A stretch of DNA of 64,000 nt, taken from contig JAJCZM010000044.1 in the NCBI GenBank assembly GCA_029262375.1, positions 186,001-250,000 on the forward strand. Reading direction: 5' to 3'. Position 1 is the stretch's first letter. Every line of letters starts with the position of its first letter. This DNA comes from Deltaproteobacteria bacterium. Its GTDB lineage: Bacteria > Desulfobacterota > Binatia > UBA1149 > SPBQ01. The position numbers and the translations under genes are program-made. Positions 18,668 through 26,239 of this stretch are shown here, one piece after another. The notes below the pieces were generated by a model that worked only from the letters and a program-made list of their open reading frames with translations, did no database searches and was not told the DNA's origin.

Positions 18668-19246
18668 ATGTCGAACCCGAAGGCTGCGTCCCAAGTCTCC
18701 CTGCTACCCCTCGTCGCAACTGGTCTTGTGACATTTTTCGCACTGTCTCTCGCGATCTCTCTCACACTGACGCTCGCAGGATGCAGCCGTGATCCTGCCA
18801 ATCGTGTGCACGCGCCACGCTGCAGCCGCGCCGCCGCGAAAGCACTCGACGTGTCGGAAGACTCCACACGCGATCACGTCGGTGAACGTTGCAACGTCAT
18901 TTTGACGAACACGGACACGCGCGAGATCCTCGTTGAACGCGGGCGACTGCTGCATCACCCCGTGGCAGGTGCGGTCGGCACGGACGATTCATGGCAGGGT
19001 TTCCTACGCGTGACGCTGGCACCCGGCAAGACGCATCGCCTCGGACAAGCGTGCTCCGAGGGAAAGTATCTCGTGATCGCCGGGTTCAAACACGACTTGT
19101 TCGACCCTGATACGGGCGACGAAACCCAATGCCACGCGGACTTCGAAGAACTGTCGTTCAAACTGCGCGAACAACTTTGCGTCGGCGAACAGAAACTCAA
19201 GCGCGCGCGCAGCGATGAAGGGCAAGACTACAATTGCACGAAGTAG
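18668..19246 (+). CDS. putative lipoprotein of unknown function
   Basis: A 192-residue protein with an N-terminal hydrophobic segment (residues 11-37) ending in a possible lipobox (LTLAGC). The mature part has six cysteines and the motifs CNVILTNTDTREILVERG and VTLAPGKTHRLGQAC, suggesting a small beta-sandwich with disulfides. I do not recognise the family. It is divergent from the WD40 lipoprotein (90 bases apart) and converges on the sulfatase gene seven bases away. Confidence 0.6.
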   Translation: MSNPKAASQVSLLPLVATGLVTFFALSLAISLTLTLAGCSRDPANRVHAPRCSRAAAKALDVSEDSTRDHVGERCNVILTNTDTREILVERGRLLHHPVAGAVGTDDSWQGFLRVTLAPGKTHRLGQACSEGKYLVIAGFKHDLFDPDTGDETQCHADFEELSFKLREQLCVGEQKLKRARSDEGQDYNCTK

Positions 19247-19253
19247 GCAGCGG

Positions 19254-21128
19254 CTAGTCCAGATAACCCAACGCTTTCAGACGTTCGCGCGTGGCCGGAT
19301 CCATCTCGGCTTCGCTCGTGGCATCAATCTCGGCATCGATCGCCGGCAGTTGCAGATCGTTTACCCATCCATCTAACTCGCCCTGTAATCGGGCGACCAG
19401 TTGAGGGCGTGTTGTCGAAAGGTCGTTGCGTTCTTGCGGATCGGCGTCGAGATCGAACAGATAGGTCGCTTCGGTATCGGTGTTCACGAGCTTCAAACGA
19501 CCCGATCGATAAACACGATAGCGGACGTTCTGCTCGAGTCCCTGCCCCGCCCCGCGCGGCGCCGCACCGCGCACGAAACGCTCGGCGATCACCGGCAGCC
19601 CGCCCGGTTCCCCTTCCATGGTCGGGAGTAACGACGTCACCTGCGGACGACCCGGCGGTTCAATATCCAACAAATCCAGAATCGTGGCGAAGACACCCGC
19701 CGTCGATACCGGCGCTTTGACTGTCGCTCCGGAGCGCACCGAAGGCGGATAACGGATGAGCAGCGGAACGTGCAAATCGAGCTCGTGCAGAGAACGCCCG
19801 TGGCCGAACGCTTCGTGTTCACCTAGCATTTCTCCGTGGTCGGCCAGCACGACCAGAATCGTTCGGTCGAGTCGACCGGTCGCTTCGACCGAATCGACGA
19901 TCCGGCGCAGCAGATGGTCGGAGTACAGAACTCCCGCGTCATACATATCGGTCGTGGGCCCGATGGCCCGTTCACGCTGTTCATCGGACAGCGTACGCCC
20001 GAACTGTGCTCCAAATGTCTCCAGGCTGAATTTTCGCAGTGCGCCGGGCGACATGTCGGTGAACTCAGCCAAGAACGCTCTCGGCGTTTGATGGTACGGA
20101 AAGTGCGCTTCCAGAAAATTGATGAACGCGAACGTCGGACGATCGTCTGCGGCGCGCGCGGCTTGCCAATTCTCAAAATTCTCGGCGACCTGCGCCCCGC
20201 CCTTGTCTTGTGAGCTGACGCCGAGAAGGTCGAGGAGCCGATAGATGAAGAGAAAGCTACGCCCGCTGGCGCCGGCGAGATAGGCCTTGTCGGACCACGC
20301 AAAGCCGCGCGTCAATCCGAAGCTATCGCTGATGTGTGGATTCGCCGTAAAACAGAACGTGTCGTAGCCGTTGCGTAACAGTACGTCGCCGAGCGTAGGC
20401 GGCTGTTTCCCCAACATTCGGTGTTCAGCGTGAACCTTGTGCGCCGACGGAAACCACCCGGTGAACAACGAGCCGTGCGACGGCAGCGACCAGGTTGACG
20501 GCGCAACCGCGTCAAGAAAGAGAACGCCCTCTTTCGCCAATCGCGTCACGGTCGGCGTGGTCTCGCGCGCGTATCCATACGTAGACATGTTGGCCGCACG
20601 CACGGTGTCCAACACGACCATGACGACATCCGGCGCGTCGGCGCGGGCTTCACCTTGTTCGATATTCGTATGCGTTGCCAAGATCTCGGCGGCCTGGCTG
20701 CGATTGATGACGACGGGCGTCGCCAGCGCGACAGCGAGCGCAAGGAAAGCTAAGGACCACGCCGCGCGCGGGAATCGACGAGAGACGGCGTAACCGATGC
20801 CCGCAAGTATCAGTCCCGCGGCGGGCGCGGTTAACCACATCGCTACGAATCCGGGGTCCGGCGCGACCATGCGGGCGAGCGCTATCCAGGCAACACCCAT
20901 GGCAATGGCCGGCACAAACGGTCGCGCGAAGAAGAACGACAGCGGCGTGGCCAACACGCCCAACGCGACGCCGACCCCGACTTCCAGCGCCGCCGCTCGT
21001 GCCAGGTTGCCCGCTCCGAGCGGCATGCGCATTTCGGCGATGCGTACGCCTCCGACCCCGAAATCGACGATGGCGACGGCCAGGCCGTACGCGAGACCGA
21101 TCAGTAGGCTACGTTTGAAGGCTGTCAT
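19254..21128 (-). CDS. membrane-anchored sulfatase-like hydrolase
   Basis: A 624-residue protein with five or so N-terminal membrane helices (1-150) and a large alkaline-phosphatase-superfamily domain. The metal motif VVLDTVRAANMSTYGY opens the domain. The nucleophile region reads TWSLPSHGSLFTG with W213. The C-terminal half has LVVLADHGEMLGEHEAFGHG and ends with a DLDADPQERNDL motif common in sulfatases. Classical sulfatases use C/S-x-P-x-R to make formylglycine; here it is S-L-P-S-H with no Arg, so a phosphotransferase or a Ser-type sulfatase-like activity is possible. It acts outside the cytoplasmic membrane. Confidence 0.85.
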   Translation of the reverse strand: MTAFKRSLLIGLAYGLAVAIVDFGVGGVRIAEMRMPLGAGNLARAAALEVGVGVALGVLATPLSFFFARPFVPAIAMGVAWIALARMVAPDPGFVAMWLTAPAAGLILAGIGYAVSRRFPRAAWSLAFLALAVALATPVVINRSQAAEILATHTNIEQGEARADAPDVVMVVLDTVRAANMSTYGYARETTPTVTRLAKEGVLFLDAVAPSTWSLPSHGSLFTGWFPSAHKVHAEHRMLGKQPPTLGDVLLRNGYDTFCFTANPHISDSFGLTRGFAWSDKAYLAGASGRSFLFIYRLLDLLGVSSQDKGGAQVAENFENWQAARAADDRPTFAFINFLEAHFPYHQTPRAFLAEFTDMSPGALRKFSLETFGAQFGRTLSDEQRERAIGPTTDMYDAGVLYSDHLLRRIVDSVEATGRLDRTILVVLADHGEMLGEHEAFGHGRSLHELDLHVPLLIRYPPSVRSGATVKAPVSTAGVFATILDLLDIEPPGRPQVTSLLPTMEGEPGGLPVIAERFVRGAAPRGAGQGLEQNVRYRVYRSGRLKLVNTDTEATYLFDLDADPQERNDLSTTRPQLVARLQGELDGWVNDLQLPAIDAEIDATSEAEMDPATRERLKALGYLD

Positions 21129-21298
21129 ATTCGCTCCCGAGTTCTAACGTAACGCGCTGCAGGCATAACGGCGCGTACGTTCGATCGATTGCTTCTACGT
21201 GAACTTGAGAGCTGATGTGAACGATCCCAAGTTCCCTTGCGATCTTGGGTAGGGAGCGTACGCCAACGCAGCGGGCTAACAGGCGGCGCACGAGTGGT

Positions 21299-21330
21299 GC
21301 CCACTCGGATGTAGTGCCATCCGAGTGGGC
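21299..21330. terminator. perfect 13-bp hairpin without T tract
   Basis: GCCCACTCGGATG and its exact complement flank a six-base loop (TAGTGC). It lies 10 bases after the stop of the 42-residue membrane protein gene on the minus strand. No run of T follows on either side, so it may stabilise the transcript end rather than act as a classical intrinsic terminator. Confidence 0.55.
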
Positions 21331-21340
21331 TGTACGATGG

Positions 21341-21469
21341 TCAGTAAGCCGGAACTCCGAACGCGAACAGAACCATCGCAGCAAGTGCGGAGAGTATCAG
21401 AACGTGTACGACCCAGGTTCCAACACCCAAACCGAGAAGCTCTTTTTGCCATTCTTGCAGAGTAGTCAT
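21341..21469 (-). CDS. 42-residue single-span membrane protein
   Basis: A short gene with a strong ribosome site (GGAGGAGGTG) spaced correctly before the ATG at 21469. The peptide starts MTTLQEWQKELLGLGVG, has a hydrophobic helix from about residue 19 to 38 and ends GVPAY. The amphipathic N-terminal stretch and single span are typical of small membrane regulators. It lies about 65 bases downstream of the histone-H1-like gene on the same strand, separated by 13-bp tandem repeats, so the two may be expressed together. I do not recognise a family. The strong ribosome site and clean hydrophobic pattern are the main support. Confidence 0.6.
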   Translation of the reverse strand: MTTLQEWQKELLGLGVGTWVVHVLILSALAAMVLFAFGVPAY

Positions 21470-21492
21470 GTCACACCTCCTCCTCGCACCAG

Positions 21493-21540
21493 AATGCTAA
21501 GCCGGGACGCTAACCCGGAATGCTAAGCCGGCATGCTAGG
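21493..21540. repeat. 13-bp tandem repeat, about four units
   Basis: Imperfect copies of TAGCATTCCGGCT (read on the minus strand) run from the stop codon of the H1-like gene toward the small membrane-protein gene. Each unit contains TAG, and the first supplies the stop of the upstream gene. Confidence 0.65.
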
Positions 21541-21889
21541 CTGCGAGGCTCTTCTCGACTGAAGCGGCAGCTCGCTTCACAGACTTCGCGGCGGCCGCGG
21601 CGGTCTTCTTCGGCTGCTTCGTCTGCTTCGTCTGCTTGCCAACTTTGGTTGCCGGAGTCGGCGCTACCATTTTCTCCAAACGCCTGAGCTGTTTGCCGGC
21701 ATCGCGCAGTGTTCGTGCAAGCAGTCTTCGTACCGATCGCTCGACCGAAGCCGCTCGGCTCTCCACCGTATCGAGTGCGTCCGCCACCATTTTCTCGACA
21801 CCGCCGACCGCGCCAGCGAGCGAGCCGCGGAGCTGCTCAACGAGGCCGACGCGACGAGCCGATTTTCGTTTCTTCGCTGTGGTCGTCAT
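21536..21889 (-). CDS. histone-H1-like Lys/Ala-rich protein
   Basis: A 117-residue basic protein. I use the ATG at 21889, nine bases from GGAGGTGA; a GTG three codons earlier is too close to that site. The N-terminal ~75 residues are predicted helical (VEQLRGSLAGAVGGVEKMV, VERSVRRLLARTLRDAGKQL) and resemble a phasin-like coiled coil. The C-terminal tail is rich in Lys, Ala, Pro and Thr (QTKQTKQPKKTAAAAAKSV), as in bacterial histone-H1-like DNA-binding proteins and PhaF-type phasins. It could compact the chromosome or bind polyester granules; no PHA genes are in view. Confidence 0.65.
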   Translation of the reverse strand: MTTTAKKRKSARRVGLVEQLRGSLAGAVGGVEKMVADALDTVESRAASVERSVRRLLARTLRDAGKQLRRLEKMVAPTPATKVGKQTKQTKQPKKTAAAAAKSVKRAAASVEKSLAA

Positions 21890-22042
21890 CTTCGTCACCT
21901 CCTACTGACGATGCTGCATACGCCATGCCGAAATACGCGGTGAAGTACCGGCAAAAATGCGGGAAATTCGAGCCCGCGAAACGCGCGTCTCTCAGTTTCC
22001 GGAATTGACTGAACCGGCGCGTCGCAAACCTCGGAACCGAGG

Positions 22043-22867
22043 TCAGGATCGGGCGCCGAGCACGTAGGTGGCAACGACGAGAATCGCCGCCGCAAACACT
22101 TTCTGTAGCGTAGGCCCGGCGATACGTGAGGCGGCGGTGCGGCCAAGCAACATGCCGATAATTCCACCGGCCGCGAACCAGGCCGTCAGGACCCACGGTA
22201 CGCTGCCGCCTATACGAACCACCGATACGACGCCGGAAAGCGCCACGAGCGTGATCACGAAGAGCGACGTCGCGACGGCGCGGTGAATGCTCAGCTGGGA
22301 AACAATCGTAAGCGCCGGCACGATGATGAATCCGCCCCCCACGCCGAATACTCCGGATAGCAGACCCGTAGCGACGCCGGCGACACCGAGCGCCGCACTA
22401 CACGGTGCCGTCAGCCGCAACTTGGAGTCGGGACTGAATCGGCACAGTGGGCCGCCCGACGCGTCCATTCCAGGCACGAAGTCTGCGCGCACGATGGCAG
22501 CGTCGTCTGGGGCGCGCCCCGCTTTTCGCCACATCAACACTGCAACTAGGACCATCAGACTTGCGAAGGTGATGAGGATCGTTTGTTCGTCAATCCGACG
22601 TCCGAACTGAACCCCAACAGGCGCCGCGACAACACCCGCGGACGCAAAGATCAGTCCCGCGCGATACTCGACCAACTGCGCGCGCGCCGCTCCCACTGCG
22701 CCGAAAGCCGACGTCACCATCACTGCGGCAAGAGAGACGGTCACGGCATCATGCACGCCGACACCGAGACCATGAATCAGCAGCGGCACTGCGAAGATCG
22801 AACCTCCACCGCCGGTCAGACCGAGCGCAAGACCGATCAGGATCCCAAACAGTGTTGCGATCCACAC
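22043..22867 (-). CDS. TauE/SafE-family sulfite exporter-like permease
   Basis: A 274-residue membrane protein with eight or so hydrophobic spans in two homologous halves, each opening with the family motif (GLALGLTGGGGSIFAVPLL and GVATGLLSGVFGVGGGFIIV). The family exports sulfite or sulfonate-derived organosulfur anions. It starts with GTG three bases after the stop of the persulfide dioxygenase gene, so it is translationally close-coupled. The combination fits removal of the sulfite made by that enzyme. Confidence 0.88.
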   Translation of the reverse strand: MWIATLFGILIGLALGLTGGGGSIFAVPLLIHGLGVGVHDAVTVSLAAVMVTSAFGAVGAARAQLVEYRAGLIFASAGVVAAPVGVQFGRRIDEQTILITFASLMVLVAVLMWRKAGRAPDDAAIVRADFVPGMDASGGPLCRFSPDSKLRLTAPCSAALGVAGVATGLLSGVFGVGGGFIIVPALTIVSQLSIHRAVATSLFVITLVALSGVVSVVRIGGSVPWVLTAWFAAGGIIGMLLGRTAASRIAGPTLQKVFAAAILVVATYVLGARS

Positions 22868-22870
22868 GCT

Positions 22871-23620
22871 TCAGCCCTGGGGACTTGCCGTCATTTGATT
22901 ACAGTACGCCTCGAGTTGCTCGGGCAAGTCGCGCGGGCAGACGCCGCACTCGCGGTTTCCCGGCACCGCATGGTCGATGAACTTCGGATACGCCAGATCG
23001 AGGTCGTTCATCAAAGCGATGAAATCTTCTCGATCTCGATTGCCGCCCAACCGAACGTTCCGCGTCTTCTCTTGTGCAACGGTCGAAACGCGTCGATCGT
23101 TGTAGTCGTGCGCCGGGTAGACGAGCGTATCGTCGGGCAACGAGAACAATTTTTGATGGATGCTTTCGTACAACGTCGCCGCATCGCCGTTTTGAAAGTC
23201 GGTGCGCCCACATCCGTCGATGAGGAGCGCGTCGCCTGTGAGAACGAAATCGCCGATCGAGTACGAAAAATGGTCGTCGGTATGCCCCGGTGTATACAAC
23301 GGGTCGATGCGCACCCCGCCAATTTCGAGCGGTTTGGATTCCTCGATGCCAACGTCCGCGCAAGCGCAGTTGTCAACGGCAGGGTAAGCGATCCGGCTAC
23401 CAGCCTCTCTCTTCAGTTGCAGCGCCGACGTGATGTGATCGGCGTGAATATGGGTCTCGACGGTGTACACCAACCGCAGCCCGAGCGATGCGATCGCGCC
23501 GAGATCTCGTTCCCATGTCGGATAGACCGGATCGACCAAGACAGCCTCACGGGTATCCTCGCACGCAATGAGGTATGTGTAAGTACTCGATAGCGGCTCG
23601 AACAGTTGACGAAATATCAT
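22871..23620 (-). CDS. ETHE1-like persulfide dioxygenase (MBL fold)
   Basis: A 249-residue metallo-beta-lactamase-fold protein. Metal ligands HIHADH at 57-62 (H57, H59, D61, H62), PGHTDDH near 115 and TGDALLIDGCGRTDF near 150 match ETHE1/SdoA sulfur dioxygenases, which hold one iron and oxidise glutathione persulfide to sulfite. The downstream TauE/SafE permease would export the product. A promoter probably lies in the 100-base gap to the divergent 176-residue gene. It could be mistaken for a glyoxalase II, but the GCGRTDFQ motif favours the persulfide group. Confidence 0.9.
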   Translation of the reverse strand: MIFRQLFEPLSSTYTYLIACEDTREAVLVDPVYPTWERDLGAIASLGLRLVYTVETHIHADHITSALQLKREAGSRIAYPAVDNCACADVGIEESKPLEIGGVRIDPLYTPGHTDDHFSYSIGDFVLTGDALLIDGCGRTDFQNGDAATLYESIHQKLFSLPDDTLVYPAHDYNDRRVSTVAQEKTRNVRLGGNRDREDFIALMNDLDLAYPKFIDHAVPGNRECGVCPRDLPEQLEAYCNQMTASPQG

Positions 23621-23722
23621 TGATGCACCTCGGTCGACTCGTTCACTCGACTATGAGACCACCCACCTATTGTCGCAACTCCGATTGCGCCTTAGCGTAG
23701 AATCACGCGCCTCGAATTCGCC

Positions 23723-24253
23723 ATGAAAGTCATCGACTCACTACTCGCCGAGAGCGTTCGTGCAGCCTCTCACCACGGCATGGAAGTATCGCATGGTGTC
23801 TTGTGTCTGCCGGCTGGACTGACCCCCGAGCGCGTCCGATTGCTCACCAGCGCCCTGCGCGGCAAGCCGTTCGAGAAGTCAGATCCTGCAATGATGTGGT
23901 TCATGGAACTGGCGGGCGTGAAGCGCGAGCTTTGCAACTTCATCGACTGCTTCATCGACGATGGCTCGCTCGATTTCGTGAAAGGGTTCGAGCGCCTCAG
24001 CTGGCGTCAAAAACTGATGATCGGCATCCTCGGCTTCCAAGCACTCCGAGTGTTCGACCAGATGCGCGACTACCTGATCTCGCAACTGCCGCCGCTACCG
24101 AATAGGATCGAAACACTCGAGGACGCCGTCGTCGCGCTACGCGGCCAAGTCGCGGGGCGCATGAACTGCAACGACGACTGGAACGATATTTTGGCCCCGG
24201 ACCGAGCGGCGCTTCTGCGCGATCTCGGTCGCGAGTGGTCGGTGCCCGACTAA
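23723..24253 (+). CDS. hypothetical protein
   Basis: A 176-residue soluble, mostly helical, acidic protein. Notable features are Trp/Met-rich helices (DPAMMWFMELAGVKRELCNF), two Asp-rich turns and DDWNDILAPDRAALLRDLG near the end. No signal peptide, membrane span or known motif was seen. It starts at the ATG at 23723 and lies about 70 bases before the acyl-CoA dehydrogenase gene on the same strand, so the two may be co-transcribed. I cannot assign a function. Confidence 0.6.
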   Translation: MKVIDSLLAESVRAASHHGMEVSHGVLCLPAGLTPERVRLLTSALRGKPFEKSDPAMMWFMELAGVKRELCNFIDCFIDDGSLDFVKGFERLSWRQKLMIGILGFQALRVFDQMRDYLISQLPPLPNRIETLEDAVVALRGQVAGRMNCNDDWNDILAPDRAALLRDLGREWSVPD

Positions 24254-24322
24254 TCGGCGGCACGCCAATTCGCCAACGGGCGGGCAAGCGGGCGAGCGGG
24301 CGATAGACAGGAGAGACTCTTC

Positions 24323-25531
24323 ATGGACTTCGAACATTCAGAACGCGCGCGCACCTACATCGATCAGGTCGAACGTTTCATCGCCGAGCGAGTGGTTCCG
24401 AACGAACAGACCTACTTCGATCAACTCGTTCGCAGCAACGACTACACAGAATGGCGAATTCCGCCGATCCTGGAAGAACTCAAGTCCGAAGCGAAGGCGC
24501 TCGGGCTTTGGAACCTATTTTTGCCGGACGAAGAGTACGGCGCCGGTCTCGACAACCGCGACTACGCAGCAATCGCCGAGCTGACCGGGCGCAGCGGAAT
24601 CGCACCTGAAATTTTCAACTGCGCGGCGCCCGATACCGGCAACGCCGAAGTGCTGGTGAAGTACGGTTCGGACGAACAGAAGCAGCAGTGGCTCGCTCCG
24701 TTGCTCGCCGGCGACATTCGCTCAGGCTTTGCCATGACGGAGCCCGCGGTGGCTTCCAGCGATGCCACCAACATGAAGGCGACCTGCGAGGTCGTCGGCG
24801 ATGAAGTCGTCATCAACGGCGTCAAGTGGTGGACCAGCGGCGCGGGCGATCCGCGGTGCAAGTTTCTCATCTTCATGGGCGTGACGGACCCCGACGCGGG
24901 CCGGCACGAACGCCATTCGATGGTCTTGGTACCCATGGACGCGCCCGGTTTGAAAATTCTACGCATGCTCCCCGTATTCGGCCATCTCGACGAACCGCAC
25001 GGTCATGCAGAGATCCTCTTCGACAATGTAAGAGTTCCTGTGAGCAATTTCATCGCGGGCCCCGGCCGCGGCTTCGAAGTCGCGCAAGGTAGACTCGGCC
25101 CCGGGCGAATCCATCACTGCATGCGTGCCATCGGTGCGAGTGAGCGCGCCCTGCAGCGGTTGTGCGAACGCTCACTGCACCGCATTGCGTTCGGCAAGCC
25201 GTTGTCGAACTTGGGCGGTAACCGCGACATCATCGCGGACAGCCGCATGGCGATCGATCAGGCCCGCCTGCTCACGTTGAAAGCCGCGTGGGCACTCGAC
25301 ACGCACGGGACCTTCGGTGCGTTGGTCGATATCTCGGCCATCAAAGTCGTTGCTCCGAACGTCTTACAGCAGGTCGTCGATGCGGCCATTCAAGTACACG
25401 GCGGAGAAGGAATGGCCGACATGGAGCTGACACGCTTGATGACGATGGCGCGCGCACTGCGCATTGCCGACGGCCCCGATGAAGTGCACCGCGGAATGGT
25501 CGCAAGGCTGGAGCTCAAGAAGTACTCGTAG
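24323..25531 (+). CDS. acyl-CoA dehydrogenase (ACAD10/11-like)
   Basis: A 402-residue FAD flavoprotein of the acyl-CoA dehydrogenase superfamily with an excellent ribosome site (AGGAGAG). It has the N-terminal helical domain, the middle beta-domain (FAMTEPAVASSDATNM, then INGVKWWTSGAGD) and the C-terminal helical domain (GRIHHCMRAIGASERAL, IQVHGGEGM). The motif RIHHCMR and the length are typical of the ACAD10/11-like group, which acts on long-chain or hydroxylated acyl-CoAs. A fatty-acid degradation role fits an organism with P450 and GST genes nearby. Confidence 0.92.
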   Translation: MDFEHSERARTYIDQVERFIAERVVPNEQTYFDQLVRSNDYTEWRIPPILEELKSEAKALGLWNLFLPDEEYGAGLDNRDYAAIAELTGRSGIAPEIFNCAAPDTGNAEVLVKYGSDEQKQQWLAPLLAGDIRSGFAMTEPAVASSDATNMKATCEVVGDEVVINGVKWWTSGAGDPRCKFLIFMGVTDPDAGRHERHSMVLVPMDAPGLKILRMLPVFGHLDEPHGHAEILFDNVRVPVSNFIAGPGRGFEVAQGRLGPGRIHHCMRAIGASERALQRLCERSLHRIAFGKPLSNLGGNRDIIADSRMAIDQARLLTLKAAWALDTHGTFGALVDISAIKVVAPNVLQQVVDAAIQVHGGEGMADMELTRLMTMARALRIADGPDEVHRGMVARLELKKYS

Positions 25532-25598
25532 TGTTCATCGGCGTTGCCGACCGGCACGCGACATCGCCACAATCGTCCCTCCACGCTAATCTACTCGC

Positions 25599-26153
25599 AT
25601 GACAAGAAGTCCCCGAGAATTGGAGAGTGCTCGCTCCCACTGGGAGCATCGGGGCGCAACGCGACCTTCATGGGCCGTCGAACCGGCCGCGGGCCAAGAA
25701 TCAGTGTGGGACTACCCGCGACCGCCGCGACTTGCGCCCGACTCGAGGTCGGTGCGCGTCCTATGCGATGGGACACTCATCGCTGACTCTACGCAGTCGG
25801 TTCGTGTGCTCGAAACGGCGAGCCCACCGACGTTCTACATCCCGCACTCAGACATCGACACCGAGTATCTCTTGCGGGCCGGCGAAAATTCGCATTGCGA
25901 GTGGAAGGGCGCCGCTACCTACTGGACGCTTCGCGTACGAGATCGCGAGATCGCAGACGCTGCCTGGAGCTACGAACAGCCCTACCCCGAGTTTGAGACC
26001 ATCGCCGGCCACCTGAGCTTCTACCCGAGTAAGCTCGAGTGCTACGTAGGCGATCACCGCGTCGAACCGCAGCCAGGCGGATTCTACGGCGGCTGGGTAA
26101 CACCGGAAATTGTCGGACCGTTCAAGGGGGAGCCCGGTACGGGCGGCTGGTAG
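25599..26153 (+). CDS. DUF427 domain-containing protein
   Basis: A 184-residue soluble protein with the DUF427 fold. The core (residues about 50-145) contains VRVLCDGTLIADST, the conserved FYIPHSDI, the Cys/Trp pair HCEWKGAATYW and AWSYEQPYPEFETIAGHLSFY. These fit the small barrel of the family, whose biochemical role is unknown. The 45-residue N-terminal extension and the Gly/Pro-rich C-terminus are variable. It is followed at 26181 by a strong hairpin separating it from the convergent secreted-protein gene. Confidence 0.82.
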   Translation: MTRSPRELESARSHWEHRGATRPSWAVEPAAGQESVWDYPRPPRLAPDSRSVRVLCDGTLIADSTQSVRVLETASPPTFYIPHSDIDTEYLLRAGENSHCEWKGAATYWTLRVRDREIADAAWSYEQPYPEFETIAGHLSFYPSKLECYVGDHRVEPQPGGFYGGWVTPEIVGPFKGEPGTGGW

Positions 26154-26180
26154 AGAGATTGAGAACGCCGGCGCGCGGAG

Positions 26181-26215
26181 TGCGCGGGACGGCATGTTAT
26201 TCACCGTCCCGCGCA
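26181..26215. terminator. 12-bp hairpin between convergent genes
   Basis: TGCGCGGGACGG pairs exactly with CCGTCCCGCGCA around an 11-base loop. It lies between the stops of the DUF427 gene and the large secreted-protein gene, where a bidirectional terminator is expected. There is no clear T run on either strand. Confidence 0.65.
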
Positions 26216-26239
26216 GCAGCGCCGTAGAAAAGCGTACGA

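Noticed and set aside
22583-23593. A 336-codon rightward frame over the TauE/ETHE1 pair
   Set aside because: Both genes on the minus strand have complete catalytic or membrane motifs, so this is a shadow.
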